Positions 12,101 to 19,329 of a stretch of DNA of 64,000 nucleotides are shown here, piece after piece. Location of the stretch: the NCBI RefSeq assembly GCF_037975245.1, contig NC_092568.1, positions 31,404,501 to 31,468,500 on the forward strand, read 5' to 3'. The notes beneath the pieces were generated by a model. That model did not search any database, was not told the origin of the DNA, and worked only from the letters and a program-made list of their open reading frames with translations. Positions within the stretch are counted from its first letter, which is position 1. Every line of letters begins with the position of its first letter. This DNA comes from Apostichopus japonicus. Taxonomy: Eukaryota > Echinodermata > Holothuroidea > Aspidochirotida > Stichopodidae. A program made the position numbers and the translations under genes.

Positions 12101-14562
12101 TGCATTAAATAAATAATTACAATGAGTGTGTAAACAATACTTCTTGTACCCTTTACGGATGTCAATTATAGGGAATAGTTTAGTTTTTTAAACTTTGTGT
12201 AGCATTTTCGAATGCTCTGATATTTTTTCTCTCAATGAATACTATAGTTCCTGTGTAGAAAGCTGCTACACATCTTTACATACATGTAGCAACTTGACCA
12301 TTTTGTATACATTTTGCAATGTGAAACTGTATAAATTATTCCCAGATGTATCCAAACAAAAACTCAGTATTTTTCAGAGATGTTTGTAACCTGTAACAAG
12401 AAACCAAATGCCTGTATGCAAACCAACAAAAGGTTCTCCATATTTCGGACATTTTCTGAAGCCTCTCTCAGACTCTTTTTCCCCCTCTCTTGCTGTTGCT
12501 TGACAGCTAGCCATTTCCATAAAGTGACTCCCTTACCCAATGAGTAGAAATAATTCTCATCATACAAAATGCAGCCCTAGATAGATGTTCCAGAAATGTA
12601 CAGTACAGTTTAGTACAACAACTAAAAAGCCCATTACAATAATAACAAGGGGTGGGCATTGGTCTGAGGGAGGTCCATCCACAGACTATTTGCACACTAA
12701 CATACTGTATTTAATCTAAACCCATATTCAAAACTATTTAAAATCTCCCATCCTTGCCCTCCTCTTCCCTACTATATGAACAGAGTCCTTGAGCAATACA
12801 AAAGCAGTGCAGAATAAATTGACGGCATAAAGTACCTCCATTTCTGATGCCCTCAGCTGTCCAAAGAAGACTTTCTTCACTAATTTACCCATCAGAATTA
12901 CAAACACGAAAGCTTGTATGTAGAGTACCTGGAAAGAAATATCATTTTCATGTAAAGCAAGTTCATTTTTTACTGATCTATTATTACAACAACATATTAC
13001 AGGTTTATACTGTACATTCCATTATATAATAGTATGACTATTTACAAAACTTTACACCTTAGTACAGTACATAATGTAATGCAGGAGGGTGGGTGATATT
13101 TGCTTAATATTGTACAATTACATAATCACCTAACACTGGAATTTCCCCTCCATTTTTAGTATACAACTAGTGCTGTATCTGCATAGTGCATATACTGTAG
13201 TGATATGCAGTAACATATGTGTGGCCTGTGACACTTTTCATGTATAAGATTCTATATCTAAATGCAACAGAGCATATAAACTGAAATTACATTATATTCA
13301 CAACTTTGATTGGTCATGTAGAAATCCCATCATGAGTTATGTACAGTAACTTGTACACACATCTGACAGAAACAATTCCTGAATACAACTGGCACTGTAC
13401 CACTGTATTATTAAACATGTATATATAGCACTGGTGCAGTGTCTAGGTCTATGGTATACAGAATCTTCCAAATTGCAAACATTACAAGAGTATCAATGAG
13501 TGACCTGTGTCCAGAAGGAATCAGTCACCGCAAGACATGTAGGCATATTTCAGGGTACACACTGTGCTAATAAAGGGAGATGATGGCTTTTAACATCTTG
13601 AGAGAATGAACAATCATCAAATTGTAGGTTTCTTGTGTGACAATTAGCAAATTGTAACAGGACGAAGCAATCTGTGAGTTATGGAATCAAAGTGGAAACT
13701 TTCTACATGCCTTCTATGTATAATACACACACACACACACACAAAATGACCACAGTATGTTTTCAATGTATGTACTGGTGCTCAGTTAATTGTCTAGCCA
13801 TATTTTCAATTCCTTTGTAACTATAAATATTGCTTAAATTGCACAATTAAAGTTGAAGTGGTGGTGTAGATGTAACAGTGTCAGCCCAGGTGTCTGGTTT
13901 AAATTCCCATGAAAAGCTAGCTTCTCTTGACTCATTAAAATTGTAGCCTCACACTGGTGTTGAGAGGGATCTTCCACAGATTTACATTTTTCTGATTTGG
14001 GAATTTGAAAGTGTTGTTACTTCCACATGTATTGATCACTGGTTTGAAACAATATATATTGGCCATGGCTCCAGTAGCGTGATGTTGAATGGGTACTTTC
14101 ACCTCCCTCAGTATATGAGGAAGTGGTCAGATGCTGAGATATACTCTAGCAGGTTGAATGGGTTCCTCAGATCAGGAATGGGTACAAAACTCACATGTCT
14201 TCCTCATTTTGCTCTGGTATACTGTAAGCTTATCAGATGCTTACAGCTGATATATTTGGCAGAACCTCATTAAGTTACTGCCATCTGTAGGCCTATTGGA
14301 ACTTCTTCACAACACCGTGCAACAAACTGAACTACACTCAACAGTAATATGCAGGCCTTGGTCTGTCATGAATGTTCTTGACTGGGGCTTATGAAAGGGA
14401 AAGTAGAAAATCTTTCTCACTTACCGCCATGCTGGGATTTGATTTAGTAATGTAGACCACTGACGGATAAAACTGTTTCTTCTGATAGTAGGCATGTCCA
14501 ACAACCGCAGCCGTCAGCACAAAGCTGGCTGTGGTTAATGCTGCGCCTCTCATATTTATCAT
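1..14562 (-). CDS. SYVN1: SYVN1/HRD1 ER ubiquitin ligase, 12 exons, 3' end beyond window
   Basis: E3 ubiquitin ligase of the ER membrane. The family forms the core of the HRD1 complex with SEL1L, Derlins and HERP and ubiquitinates misfolded ER proteins for the proteasome. Twelve exons with GT-AG borders and matching phases join in the order 14562-14425, 12928-12836, 12068-11916, 11487-11439, 10399-10296, 8745-8619, 7986-7887, 5543-5478, 4482-4211, 3249-3061, 1878-1726, 171-1, giving about 538 residues. Hydrophobic segments lie near residues 5-25, 44-64, 105-122, 142-161, 180-197 and 222-243. A C3H2C3 RING finger lies at 293-331, followed by a Pro/Gln/Met-rich linker and a conserved helix from about 490 (family HAF-H region, reported to bind HERP and FAM8A1). 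I chose the first Met because an in-frame TAG lies 21 bases upstream. The human protein is 617 residues, so roughly 70 to 80 residues are missing at the left edge. Identity is certain; exon borders come from eye-read splice sites and homology. Confidence 0.96.
351..1033. repeat. 42-bp minisatellite, about 16 copies (SYVN1 intron 11)
   Basis: Unit of 42 bases with the core CCTGTTACTAGGTGAAACAT followed by GAACGCTGCAATACCTACC. Starts are exactly 42 apart (351, 393, 435 and so on). Because 42 is a multiple of three, all frames repeat a 14-residue pattern and give false open frames. On the gene-sense strand every unit carries an acceptor-like TATTGCAG and a donor-like ACAGGTAGGG. Confidence 0.95.
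1726..1878 (-). CDS. SYVN1: SYVN1 exon 11: Met/Pro-rich linker (residues 431-482)
   Basis: 153 bases encoding a Thr-rich segment and then a strongly Met/Pro-rich run (NAMPGMPGMPPMPPFMMPPP). It corresponds to the PFPPPWMGMPLPPPFAFPPM portion of vertebrate SYVN1. Acceptor TTTCAG, donor GTAAGTC after one base of a Gly codon. Confidence 0.9.
2022..2790. repeat. 61 to 69-bp minisatellite (SYVN1 intron 10)
   Basis: About nine good copies of a unit containing AGCTAGATTTAGTGCCCCAT, then ACAGAAGGCA, then AGCTACATGCACTAAATGG. Spacings between successive TAGATTTAG cores are 61, 63 and 69, so units differ by small indels. Copies decay from about 2600 onwards. Confidence 0.92.
3061..3249 (-). CDS. SYVN1: SYVN1 exon 10: proline-rich linker (residues 368-431)
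   Basis: 189 bases encoding a Pro/Gly/Phe-rich segment (MPPFPGYPFWLPPFQPG, then a run of six prolines) and a Ser/Gln/Thr-rich tail. Vertebrate SYVN1 has a comparable low-complexity cytosolic linker at this place (PPFPPGMFPLWPPMGPF). Both borders agree in phase with the neighbours: the acceptor GATAG completes an Ala codon and the donor is GTAAGTC. Confidence 0.88.
4017..4208. repeat. T-rich simple repeat (TTTATTTACTGG type) abutting exon 9
   Basis: Imperfect units of TTTTTATTTACTGG and TTTTATTTATT. It ends at the donor of SYVN1 exon 9. On the sense strand the units read CCAGTAAATAAA, resembling the true donor GTAAATAAA, so the repeat may have expanded from the donor itself. Confidence 0.85.
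4211..4482 (-). CDS. SYVN1: SYVN1 exon 9: RING-H2 finger (residues 277-368)
   Basis: 272 bases. Encodes YPDATPEELASMDNV and the catalytic RING-H2: Cys293, Cys296, Cys309, His311, His314, Cys317, Cys328 and Cys331 are all present in the C3H2C3 pattern, and the segment FHTSCLRSWFQRQQTCPTCR is identical to vertebrates. An extra Cys304 replaces a non-cysteine. The RING recruits the E2 and is essential for ligase activity in the family. A Gln/Pro-rich stretch follows. Donor GTAAATAAAA runs straight into a T-rich (sense A-rich) simple repeat. Confidence 0.97.
4749..4769. repeat. Short perfect inverted repeat
   Basis: Ten-base arms ACGTACTTCA and TGAAGTACGT around one T. Half of it repeats directly after (ACGTACTTCATTGAAG at about 4774). 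Lies in SYVN1 intron 8. Confidence 0.7.
4820..4930. repeat. 54-bp perfect tandem duplication in SYVN1 intron 8
   Basis: The block beginning CAACAAATTGGCTGAACATG and ending AAAGCATTGCATT occurs twice head to tail with period 54 and no visible difference, implying a recent duplication. Confidence 0.93.
5478..5543 (-). CDS. SYVN1: SYVN1 exon 8 (residues 255-277)
   Basis: A 66-base exon completing Arg255 and encoding the basic cytosolic linker SFKKAVNDIIMSRRAIRNMN that joins the membrane domain to the RING. Vertebrates have QFKKAVTDAIMSRRAIRNMN. Acceptor TTCAAG, donor GTAAGTA. Confidence 0.92.
7887..7986 (-). CDS. SYVN1: SYVN1 exon 7 (residues 222-255)
   Basis: 100 bases encoding GFIKVFLYTAFVAIMIKIH, the last membrane segment of the core, and TFPLFAIRPMYLTM, identical to the vertebrate motif except for one residue. 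It ends two bases into an Arg codon, donor GTAAGTG. Confidence 0.94.
8619..8745 (-). CDS. SYVN1: SYVN1 exon 6 (residues 180-222)
   Basis: 127 bases encoding the fifth membrane segment (YAILFTIICSVLLKYVLH) and the loop IDLQSENPWENKAVYMLYTD, which aligns to VDLQSENPWDNKAVYMLYTE in vertebrates. It ends one base into a Gly codon, donor GTAAGG. Confidence 0.94.
8770..8875. repeat. AAAT/CAAA low-complexity tract
   Basis: Imperfect ACAAACAAATAAATAAAT run between SYVN1 exons 6 and 5. Nothing else is visible in it. Confidence 0.7.
9605..9846 (+). mobile_element. tRNA-derived SINE (family A), near full length
   Basis: The head looks like a tRNA: GGAGTG at the 5' end pairs with CACTCC, the A-box-like segment is AGCTCAGTGG and the B box is GGTTCGAGTC. 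A body of about 170 bases follows (TGACTTCGGTCAGC and GCAGGAGGATCTAATA are shared by copies), ending in an (ATAC)n tail. Three further copies lie at 43.4, 43.8 and 49.4 kb. The anticodon region of the copies resembles tRNA-Gly(UCC), so it is probably tRNA-derived. This copy lies in SYVN1 intron 5, on the strand opposite to the gene. Confidence 0.88.
10212..10261. repeat. Small imperfect hairpin
   Basis: ACTGCTGTTTTACTGT and, 11 bases on, ACAGTAAAATACTGCAGT form an inverted pair with a small bulge. It lies about 35 bases below the exon 5 donor. No function is evident. Confidence 0.55.
10296..10399 (-). CDS. SYVN1: SYVN1 exon 5 (residues 145-179)
   Basis: 104 bases. It completes the split Thr codon and encodes the fourth membrane segment (LLLFLGTLDSLWVNFAYHS) and then TKGATVQLVFGFE, the family signature TRGASVQLVFGFE. 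Acceptor TTAACAG, donor GTAATT after a complete codon. Confidence 0.93.
11439..11487 (-). CDS. SYVN1: SYVN1 exon 4 (residues 129-145)
   Basis: A 49-base exon encoding MERSPVISVLFHLRVL, matching the vertebrate MERSPNISWLFHCRIV, plus the first base of a split Thr codon. Acceptor CAG, donor GTAAGTC. Confidence 0.92.
11916..12068 (-). CDS. SYVN1: SYVN1 exon 3 (residues 78-128)
   Basis: 153 bases, phase 0 at both ends. It encodes HLIERSWYAVTETCLAFTVF and then the third hydrophobic segment with KCFHWLAEDRVDY. This is one of the most conserved stretches of the family membrane domain. Acceptor CCCCCAG, donor GTAAGTG. Confidence 0.94.
12836..12928 (-). CDS. SYVN1: SYVN1 exon 2 (residues 47-77)
   Basis: 93 bases, phase 0 at both ends. 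It encodes VLYIQAFVFVILMGKLVKK, the second membrane segment, and then FFGQLRASEME, near-identical to vertebrate FFGQLRAAEME. Acceptor CCAG and donor GTACTT are visible. Confidence 0.93.
13724..13744. repeat. (AC)n microsatellite
   Basis: About ten AC dinucleotides in SYVN1 intron 1. Confidence 0.9.
14425..14562 (-). CDS. SYVN1: SYVN1 exon 1 (residues 1-46)
   Basis: Starts at the first ATG of MINMRGAAL; a second in-frame ATG three codons on is an alternative start. It encodes the first membrane segment and the family motif HAYYQKKQFYPSVVYITKS, which matches HAYYLKHQFYPTVVYLTKS of vertebrate SYVN1. The donor is GTAAG directly after a complete GCG codon (phase 0). Confidence 0.93.
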
Positions 14563-16300
14563 TCGGAATTTAAAGCCAGCCTAAGGCTCAAATACTGACT
14601 GACTCCCTGTACTCGTCTGGCAAAAAAGGCTGGTATACACTCAGTCTAAAGTCAGCGATCGATGCAACTAGTCTAAGTCTAAAGTAACAAGAGTACGACT
14701 GACATCTGTCTAGCCTAACTTAGGGCAGTTCCATATCTTCTTGCAACAAGGTTAATTTCAATAAAAAATAGTTGAACAAGGACGATATTCGATCGTAGGT
14801 TAGGTTACGTATCTCCACGATCTCACATTAATAGTAGTTTCTAAGTCACATTCACTAGGCCGCTGTATTGTAAGTCAGTGTTGGGCCTACGTTAGCCTAC
14901 GGCTAGGTATGACTGGAGGTCATACAGCAACAACTCGACAATATAGAAATTCGTCTACAATCAAAGATCCTATGCACCACTATCCTGAGGTGTCTTCCTT
15001 CTAACTGAACCCTCAGCTCGTCATATAGGAACTTAGACTAGCACCTGAATAGCTGCAGTTCCCTATGTCAAAGCGATGGCCTGCAGTTCGCTGGTGTAGT
15101 ACTAAGCAGGAGTGGGCCCTACTAAGTTACAAGCTTATGTGTCGTATAAGTGCTATGAAAGAAATACGTGTGTATAACATGCAGATACAAACGGATCTTT
15201 ACTTTCTGTGGAGCAGATACAGTAATAACAGTACGATTACATCAAATTCGATCCAAAATAGTTGATCAGATTTGAGAATATATTATTCTGCCATTTTACG
15301 CTACGATTGTCCATTAAATGAACATTTTAATTTAAGAATTATAAAATAGTTGAAACATTCTGCGTTATTTCTAGCATTTAAAAAATGTTTGGTATAACAT
15401 TGTACGTGATCTTATATAACTTCCCAACTGATTCGTATGTGTGTGTAGCGTGTGTAGTTATAACAGAGACACGTCGCTCAATGCATGACGTCACTATGTA
15501 CAGCAACTTTCCTTCTGATCAGCTGTGTTCAATGGATCGATACGATTTGGTTCCCATTCCTGATAATTCTTGACATAATGAATTGTTCAAAAGGCTTATT
15601 TTCCTGCATACGAGTAACTTTCGACGAAACAAGATTTTTAAAAAAAAAAGCAACCATTGGAAATTTCGACATATTGTAACGAACATCTGAAAATTTGGAC
15701 TGTATTACCTCCAAATTTTACACTGCATTTTCGAAATTAAGATTATGTTATTGCAGAATTACACATTTCTAGTAATTGCAACTTCTTGCATCGAAATTCC
15801 TGTCTGTCGATATTTGGTGATTGTTGATCTCAAGTTTTTGCTTGTTTATTTTGAAATATTTATGTTTTACAGCTTATTCGTTGAAATTACGGGTTTTTTG
15901 GGGGGACGAAACTTCCACATAAAGTGTAGAAAGTTTGATGCTTCATCGAAATCTAAACATTTAATGGCAAATTTTCGAGCACAATATGCAGCTCGTGAAC
16001 CGAACCTTTTTATCATTTGAGGCATTGTATTGGCTAATCAGGAATCAGCTGAATGGTCATATATCATTCAGGTCGTGGAATGCATCCCTTTGTTGTAAAA
16101 GTACTGACACCATGCTATAAGGGTCATCGTGGTGCGATCTCTTAAAAGAATCATTGTAAGCAAGTTGATATCGTACTAAACAGAAAACTTCTGCTGCCTA
16201 AAAGCTAGGCTGAAATACTGGAAGTAATTCCAGTTTAGGTTGTAATACAATTATTTGCAAGTTCATTTTAAACTTTGTTTATCGATTTGGTGTTGGGCGA
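14563..16300. other. SYVN1 upstream region, no coding sequence recognised
   Basis: Contains the presumed 5' UTR and promoter of SYVN1. Besides the ACGT-core sites at 15.47 to 15.49 kb I see no gene, RNA or clear repeat. Confidence 0.5.
15465..15493. promoter_or_regulatory. Candidate UPR/CRE-type sites upstream of SYVN1
   Basis: A perfect TGACGTCA at 15486-15493 and, about 17 bases away, CACGTCG (CGACGTG on the gene-sense strand), about 0.9 kb upstream of the SYVN1 start codon. SYVN1/HRD1 is known in mammals as a target of the IRE1-XBP1 and ATF6 arms of the unfolded protein response, whose binding sites share the ACGT core. The link here is inference; no TATA box or transcription start can be fixed. 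Confidence 0.35.
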
Positions 16301-16624
16301 CATGCCGTGCGCAAGTGTGACGGTCAGGGACGTCGCTAAAGGGGGTGTGGGGTGTCTCACCCCCACCCCCAACTTGGTAAAACTGACAATAGTTGGAAAA
16401 TTGGAGTGCGACAGTCGCACTCTAGTTCATCCAGGCCAATTCATATATTCATGTGATTGTGAATGACCTAAAACTTTAGGTCAAAATTGACCTTTAATCA
16501 GTCATATTTACCACGTTTTCCTTGCCACTTTGAGAAATTGTATCTCGCGATTCTTATACTCCACCATACAAAACTTCGTATGATTTTGAATACTCAAAAA
16601 AAATATGCCTAATAGAACTACCGT

Positions 16625-16950
16625 CATAGGCGTAGGCGCCTAATTTGATTTGGGGGATGCAACGACTTGCCTGAAAAATATAACCAAACTTTTTTCCACA
16701 TGTTAATGTGCATATCATATAGGCATGCATCGGTTTTTACATCACATGCCAATAATATAAAACCATTTTTTCGTGTTATTACCATTCCTATTGGTTATAA
16801 TTATTGGGGAAGTTGTTACAATATTAATGGTAATAATAATATAAAGTTTAACCATTGAAAAACACATTGCAAATTATTTTTCAGTAGGTGCCCGAAAAGT
16901 TATCAACATATTGCCCGAATTTTCACAAAATATTTGGTTGGGGGTGCGGG
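16625..16950 (+). mobile_element. Partial copy of the 30.5-kb MITE, nested
   Basis: Begins CATAGGCGTAGGCGCC and follows the 30517-30906 element through landmarks such as TGTGCATATCATATAGGCAT, ACATCACATGCCAATAA and AACCATTGAAAAACACATTG. Its right terminus is not recognisable after about 16950. It lies inside the 871-bp element. Confidence 0.8.
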
Positions 16951-17153
16951 GCTAATAAGTTTGTGAAATGATTGCCGGTGGGTACAAATGTATCGAAAAA
17001 AAGTTCGGAACAAAAGTGCAGTCGCGAAAGATGGGGTGTGTGACTGACACTGACCGTATCGTTGACGAGTAGCGCGGGGGTGGGGGTACAAGGCAGCAGT
17101 CGGAATTTTCTGGCTTCAAAACCCATCCAGTTGGATTTTCAGCCACTACACCA

Positions 17154-17168
17154 CCCCCCCCCCCCCCC
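17154..17168. repeat. C homopolymer
   Basis: Fifteen consecutive C near the right end of the 871-bp element. Confidence 0.9.
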
Positions 17169-17465
17169 AATCATCAGGCCTTAGCTACGTCTCTGGAGAC
17201 GTTATGTGTGTGTGCCTGTATAATCAGTAATGTAATGATATGTTAGAACGACTTCGGCATTATAAAAGTCGTTGGCTGTAAATTAGGCCTATGTATTTCC
17301 ATATCTCTCTATATCATGTATTCTCACGTTTCTGTATTCTTCATTGATATCTTCTCTCTTTGTTTTACTCGTACCGCAGTTTATTTATTTTTGTAATTTG
17401 GTCACTATACAGTTTGATAACACCGCGGCCTTATGGCAAGCCGTTTTACTTTTTATTCAATATTT

Positions 17466-17875
17466 AATGATATCTTCAATTATTTGATGATATCATTAAA
17501 TCAATTGTTGATATCATTAAATCAATTGTTGATATCATTAAATCAATTGTTGATATCAAGAATTCGAATTGATGATATCAATAATCAATTAATGATATCA
17601 TTAATTCAATTCATTTCTTGATATCAATAATTCATTTAATGATATCATTATAAATGAATTAGTGATATCAAGAAATGATTTAAAGATATATTTAAATGTA
17701 TTTGTGATATGTACATATCACTAATTCGAATTAGTGATATGTACATATCAATAATTCGAATTAGTGATATCATCAAATATGACGTCATATTTACTGATGT
17801 CATTAATTCGCTTTAATGATATGTACATATCACTAATTCGAATTAGTGATATCATCAAATATGACGTCATATTCA
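17466..17875. repeat. GATATC palindrome array
   Basis: About twelve GATATC sites in 0.4 kb, mostly as NATGATATCATT or GTTGATATCATT, with AATTCGAATT palindromes between them, three copies of the 14-base palindrome GATATGTACATATC, and two copies of ATATGACGTCATAT. Positions 17705-17750 form one perfect 46-base palindrome. A repeat of this kind may extrude cruciforms. The family is unknown to me. Confidence 0.88.
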
Positions 17876-18317
17876 TTGCTGTGTGAATAAAGGGCAATGA
17901 CATTAGAAGCAATAAAACCTAGCAACTGGCTGGTCGTTTAGGTTTGGCAACTGGCTGGTCAAAGAAAGGTGGATTTTTCATCCAAGGAACTTCCAAGGGG
18001 TTTGAATATGAAAAAGTCTTTCAAATTATGAACAACTTATAATGAGCCAATATAGGATCACGATGAAAGGTAACCTATATATCGCTGTACTCGTGAAGTC
18101 GATTAGCGGTTAGTAGAAATATCACGAAACATTGCATTTGTTTACATGAAGTATAGGCTTTATCTATATTTTGCAGAGCCTGTACACGCACTGATCATGG
18201 TTAAGTTTGAAATCATCCTTTGATTAATAGTAATCTGTACGAAATAGTTTTCCTTAAATTATTGTGCAGACCAAGCTTCTTGAAGTGTATATATTCTGAT
18301 ATATAACTTCTCAAAGT

Positions 18318-19320
18318 ATCTTATTATTATTATTATTATAATAATCATAATAACAATAATAATAATAATAATAATAATAAAAAGTAATAATAATAATAAT
18401 AATTTACATAGCGCATTATACCGACGGTCCCAATGCGCTTTACAAAAAACAGAAGTACAAAAACACAGTATAGTAGAAAAAAATTAAAGATACACGAAAG
18501 GATCGCAAAATTACATGGTCCAATGAGGGTAGCACATAAATAAGTGAGTTTTTAAATTAAGACACTTTTAAAAATTGTCTATGCAAGGGACATTCGTAAT
18601 GTGGATGGGAAAAATGTTCCAGAGTTTGGGGGCCGCATATTGAAAAGAACGCTCACAGTACATGGATAGCTTTGTAAGTGAGGGTTTGTACTTTATTCTT
18701 TCAGAAACAGGAGGCAAGTGAAGTTGATGGAGAATATTTTTAATTTAATGTGGGATCTGTCATTTGTTATAGGGTAACCTTTCTGGCGGTGATGTTTTGC
18801 ATGATGCGTTGAAGCTAAGAGATTTGATAAGCATGGGAAGTCCAAATAAAAGGCTGTTACAACAATCAAGTCTGGATGATACAAAAGCATGGTTAAGTGT
18901 CTCAATCAACTTTCGATCAAGATATTTGTGAATTTTGGCCGACTTCTCTGATCGCGTGTGCAGTAGAGCGGCAGATATTATTTACATGAGGCACCAATGT
19001 GACCCTTATCATAAAAATTAACACCTAGATCTTTAACAGAAGGAACGGGAGATATACAAGAATCACTCATCTTCACGAGAGTTACAGCGGTGACATTACA
19101 GAACCGTGGCGAAACATGAATCAATTCGGTTTTGTTGTCGTTGAGAATTAGTTTGTTGTTTACACACAAAGTTTTTAGTCTGTTAAATTTCATGTTATAT
19201 AACTGATGATGTACCGTGCAATCATCATCTCTCCATACCGCCGATGAATTCCACCTTGCTAATACGTCAAAATTTGTGCCATCTGTAGAGTTACATATGC
19301 AAGTTTGCCACATAAAAAAA
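18318..19320 (-). pseudogene. Degenerate LINE reverse transcriptase, 3' fragment with AAT tail
   Basis: Read on the minus strand, interrupted frames carry late reverse-transcriptase-region motifs: NNKLILNDNKTELIHVSPRF, then ISPVPSVKDLGV, and near the end RSFQYAAPKLWNIFPIHI, resembling the 'SFxxAAPxLWNxLP' block at the C-terminus of non-LTR retrotransposons of marine animals. The 3' end reads GCGCTATGTAAATTATTATT and runs into an (ATT)n tail at 18318-18405, which is how such elements end. Several stops and shifts break the frame, so it is dead and 5'-truncated. Confidence 0.8.
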
Positions 19321-19329
19321 CGATGTTGA

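Larger units (their letters stand above)
16325..17195. mobile_element. 871-bp inverted-repeat DNA element, hAT-like, non-autonomous
   Basis: The left end CAGGGACGTCGCTAAAGG mirrors the right end CCTTAGCTACGTCTCTG (inverted: CAGAGACGTAGCTAAGG), with two to three differences in 17 bases. Flanking octamers GTGACGGT and GAGACGTT match at 6 of 8 positions, as an old 8-bp target duplication would. The interior holds G-rich and C-rich tracts and a second element at 16625. No transposase frame is present. Confidence 0.68.

Noticed and set aside
13850-13960. Weak tRNA-like sequence with GGTTTAAATTCCC
   Set aside because: Only the B box resembles a tRNA; the head and stems do not pair, so I did not list it as a SINE.
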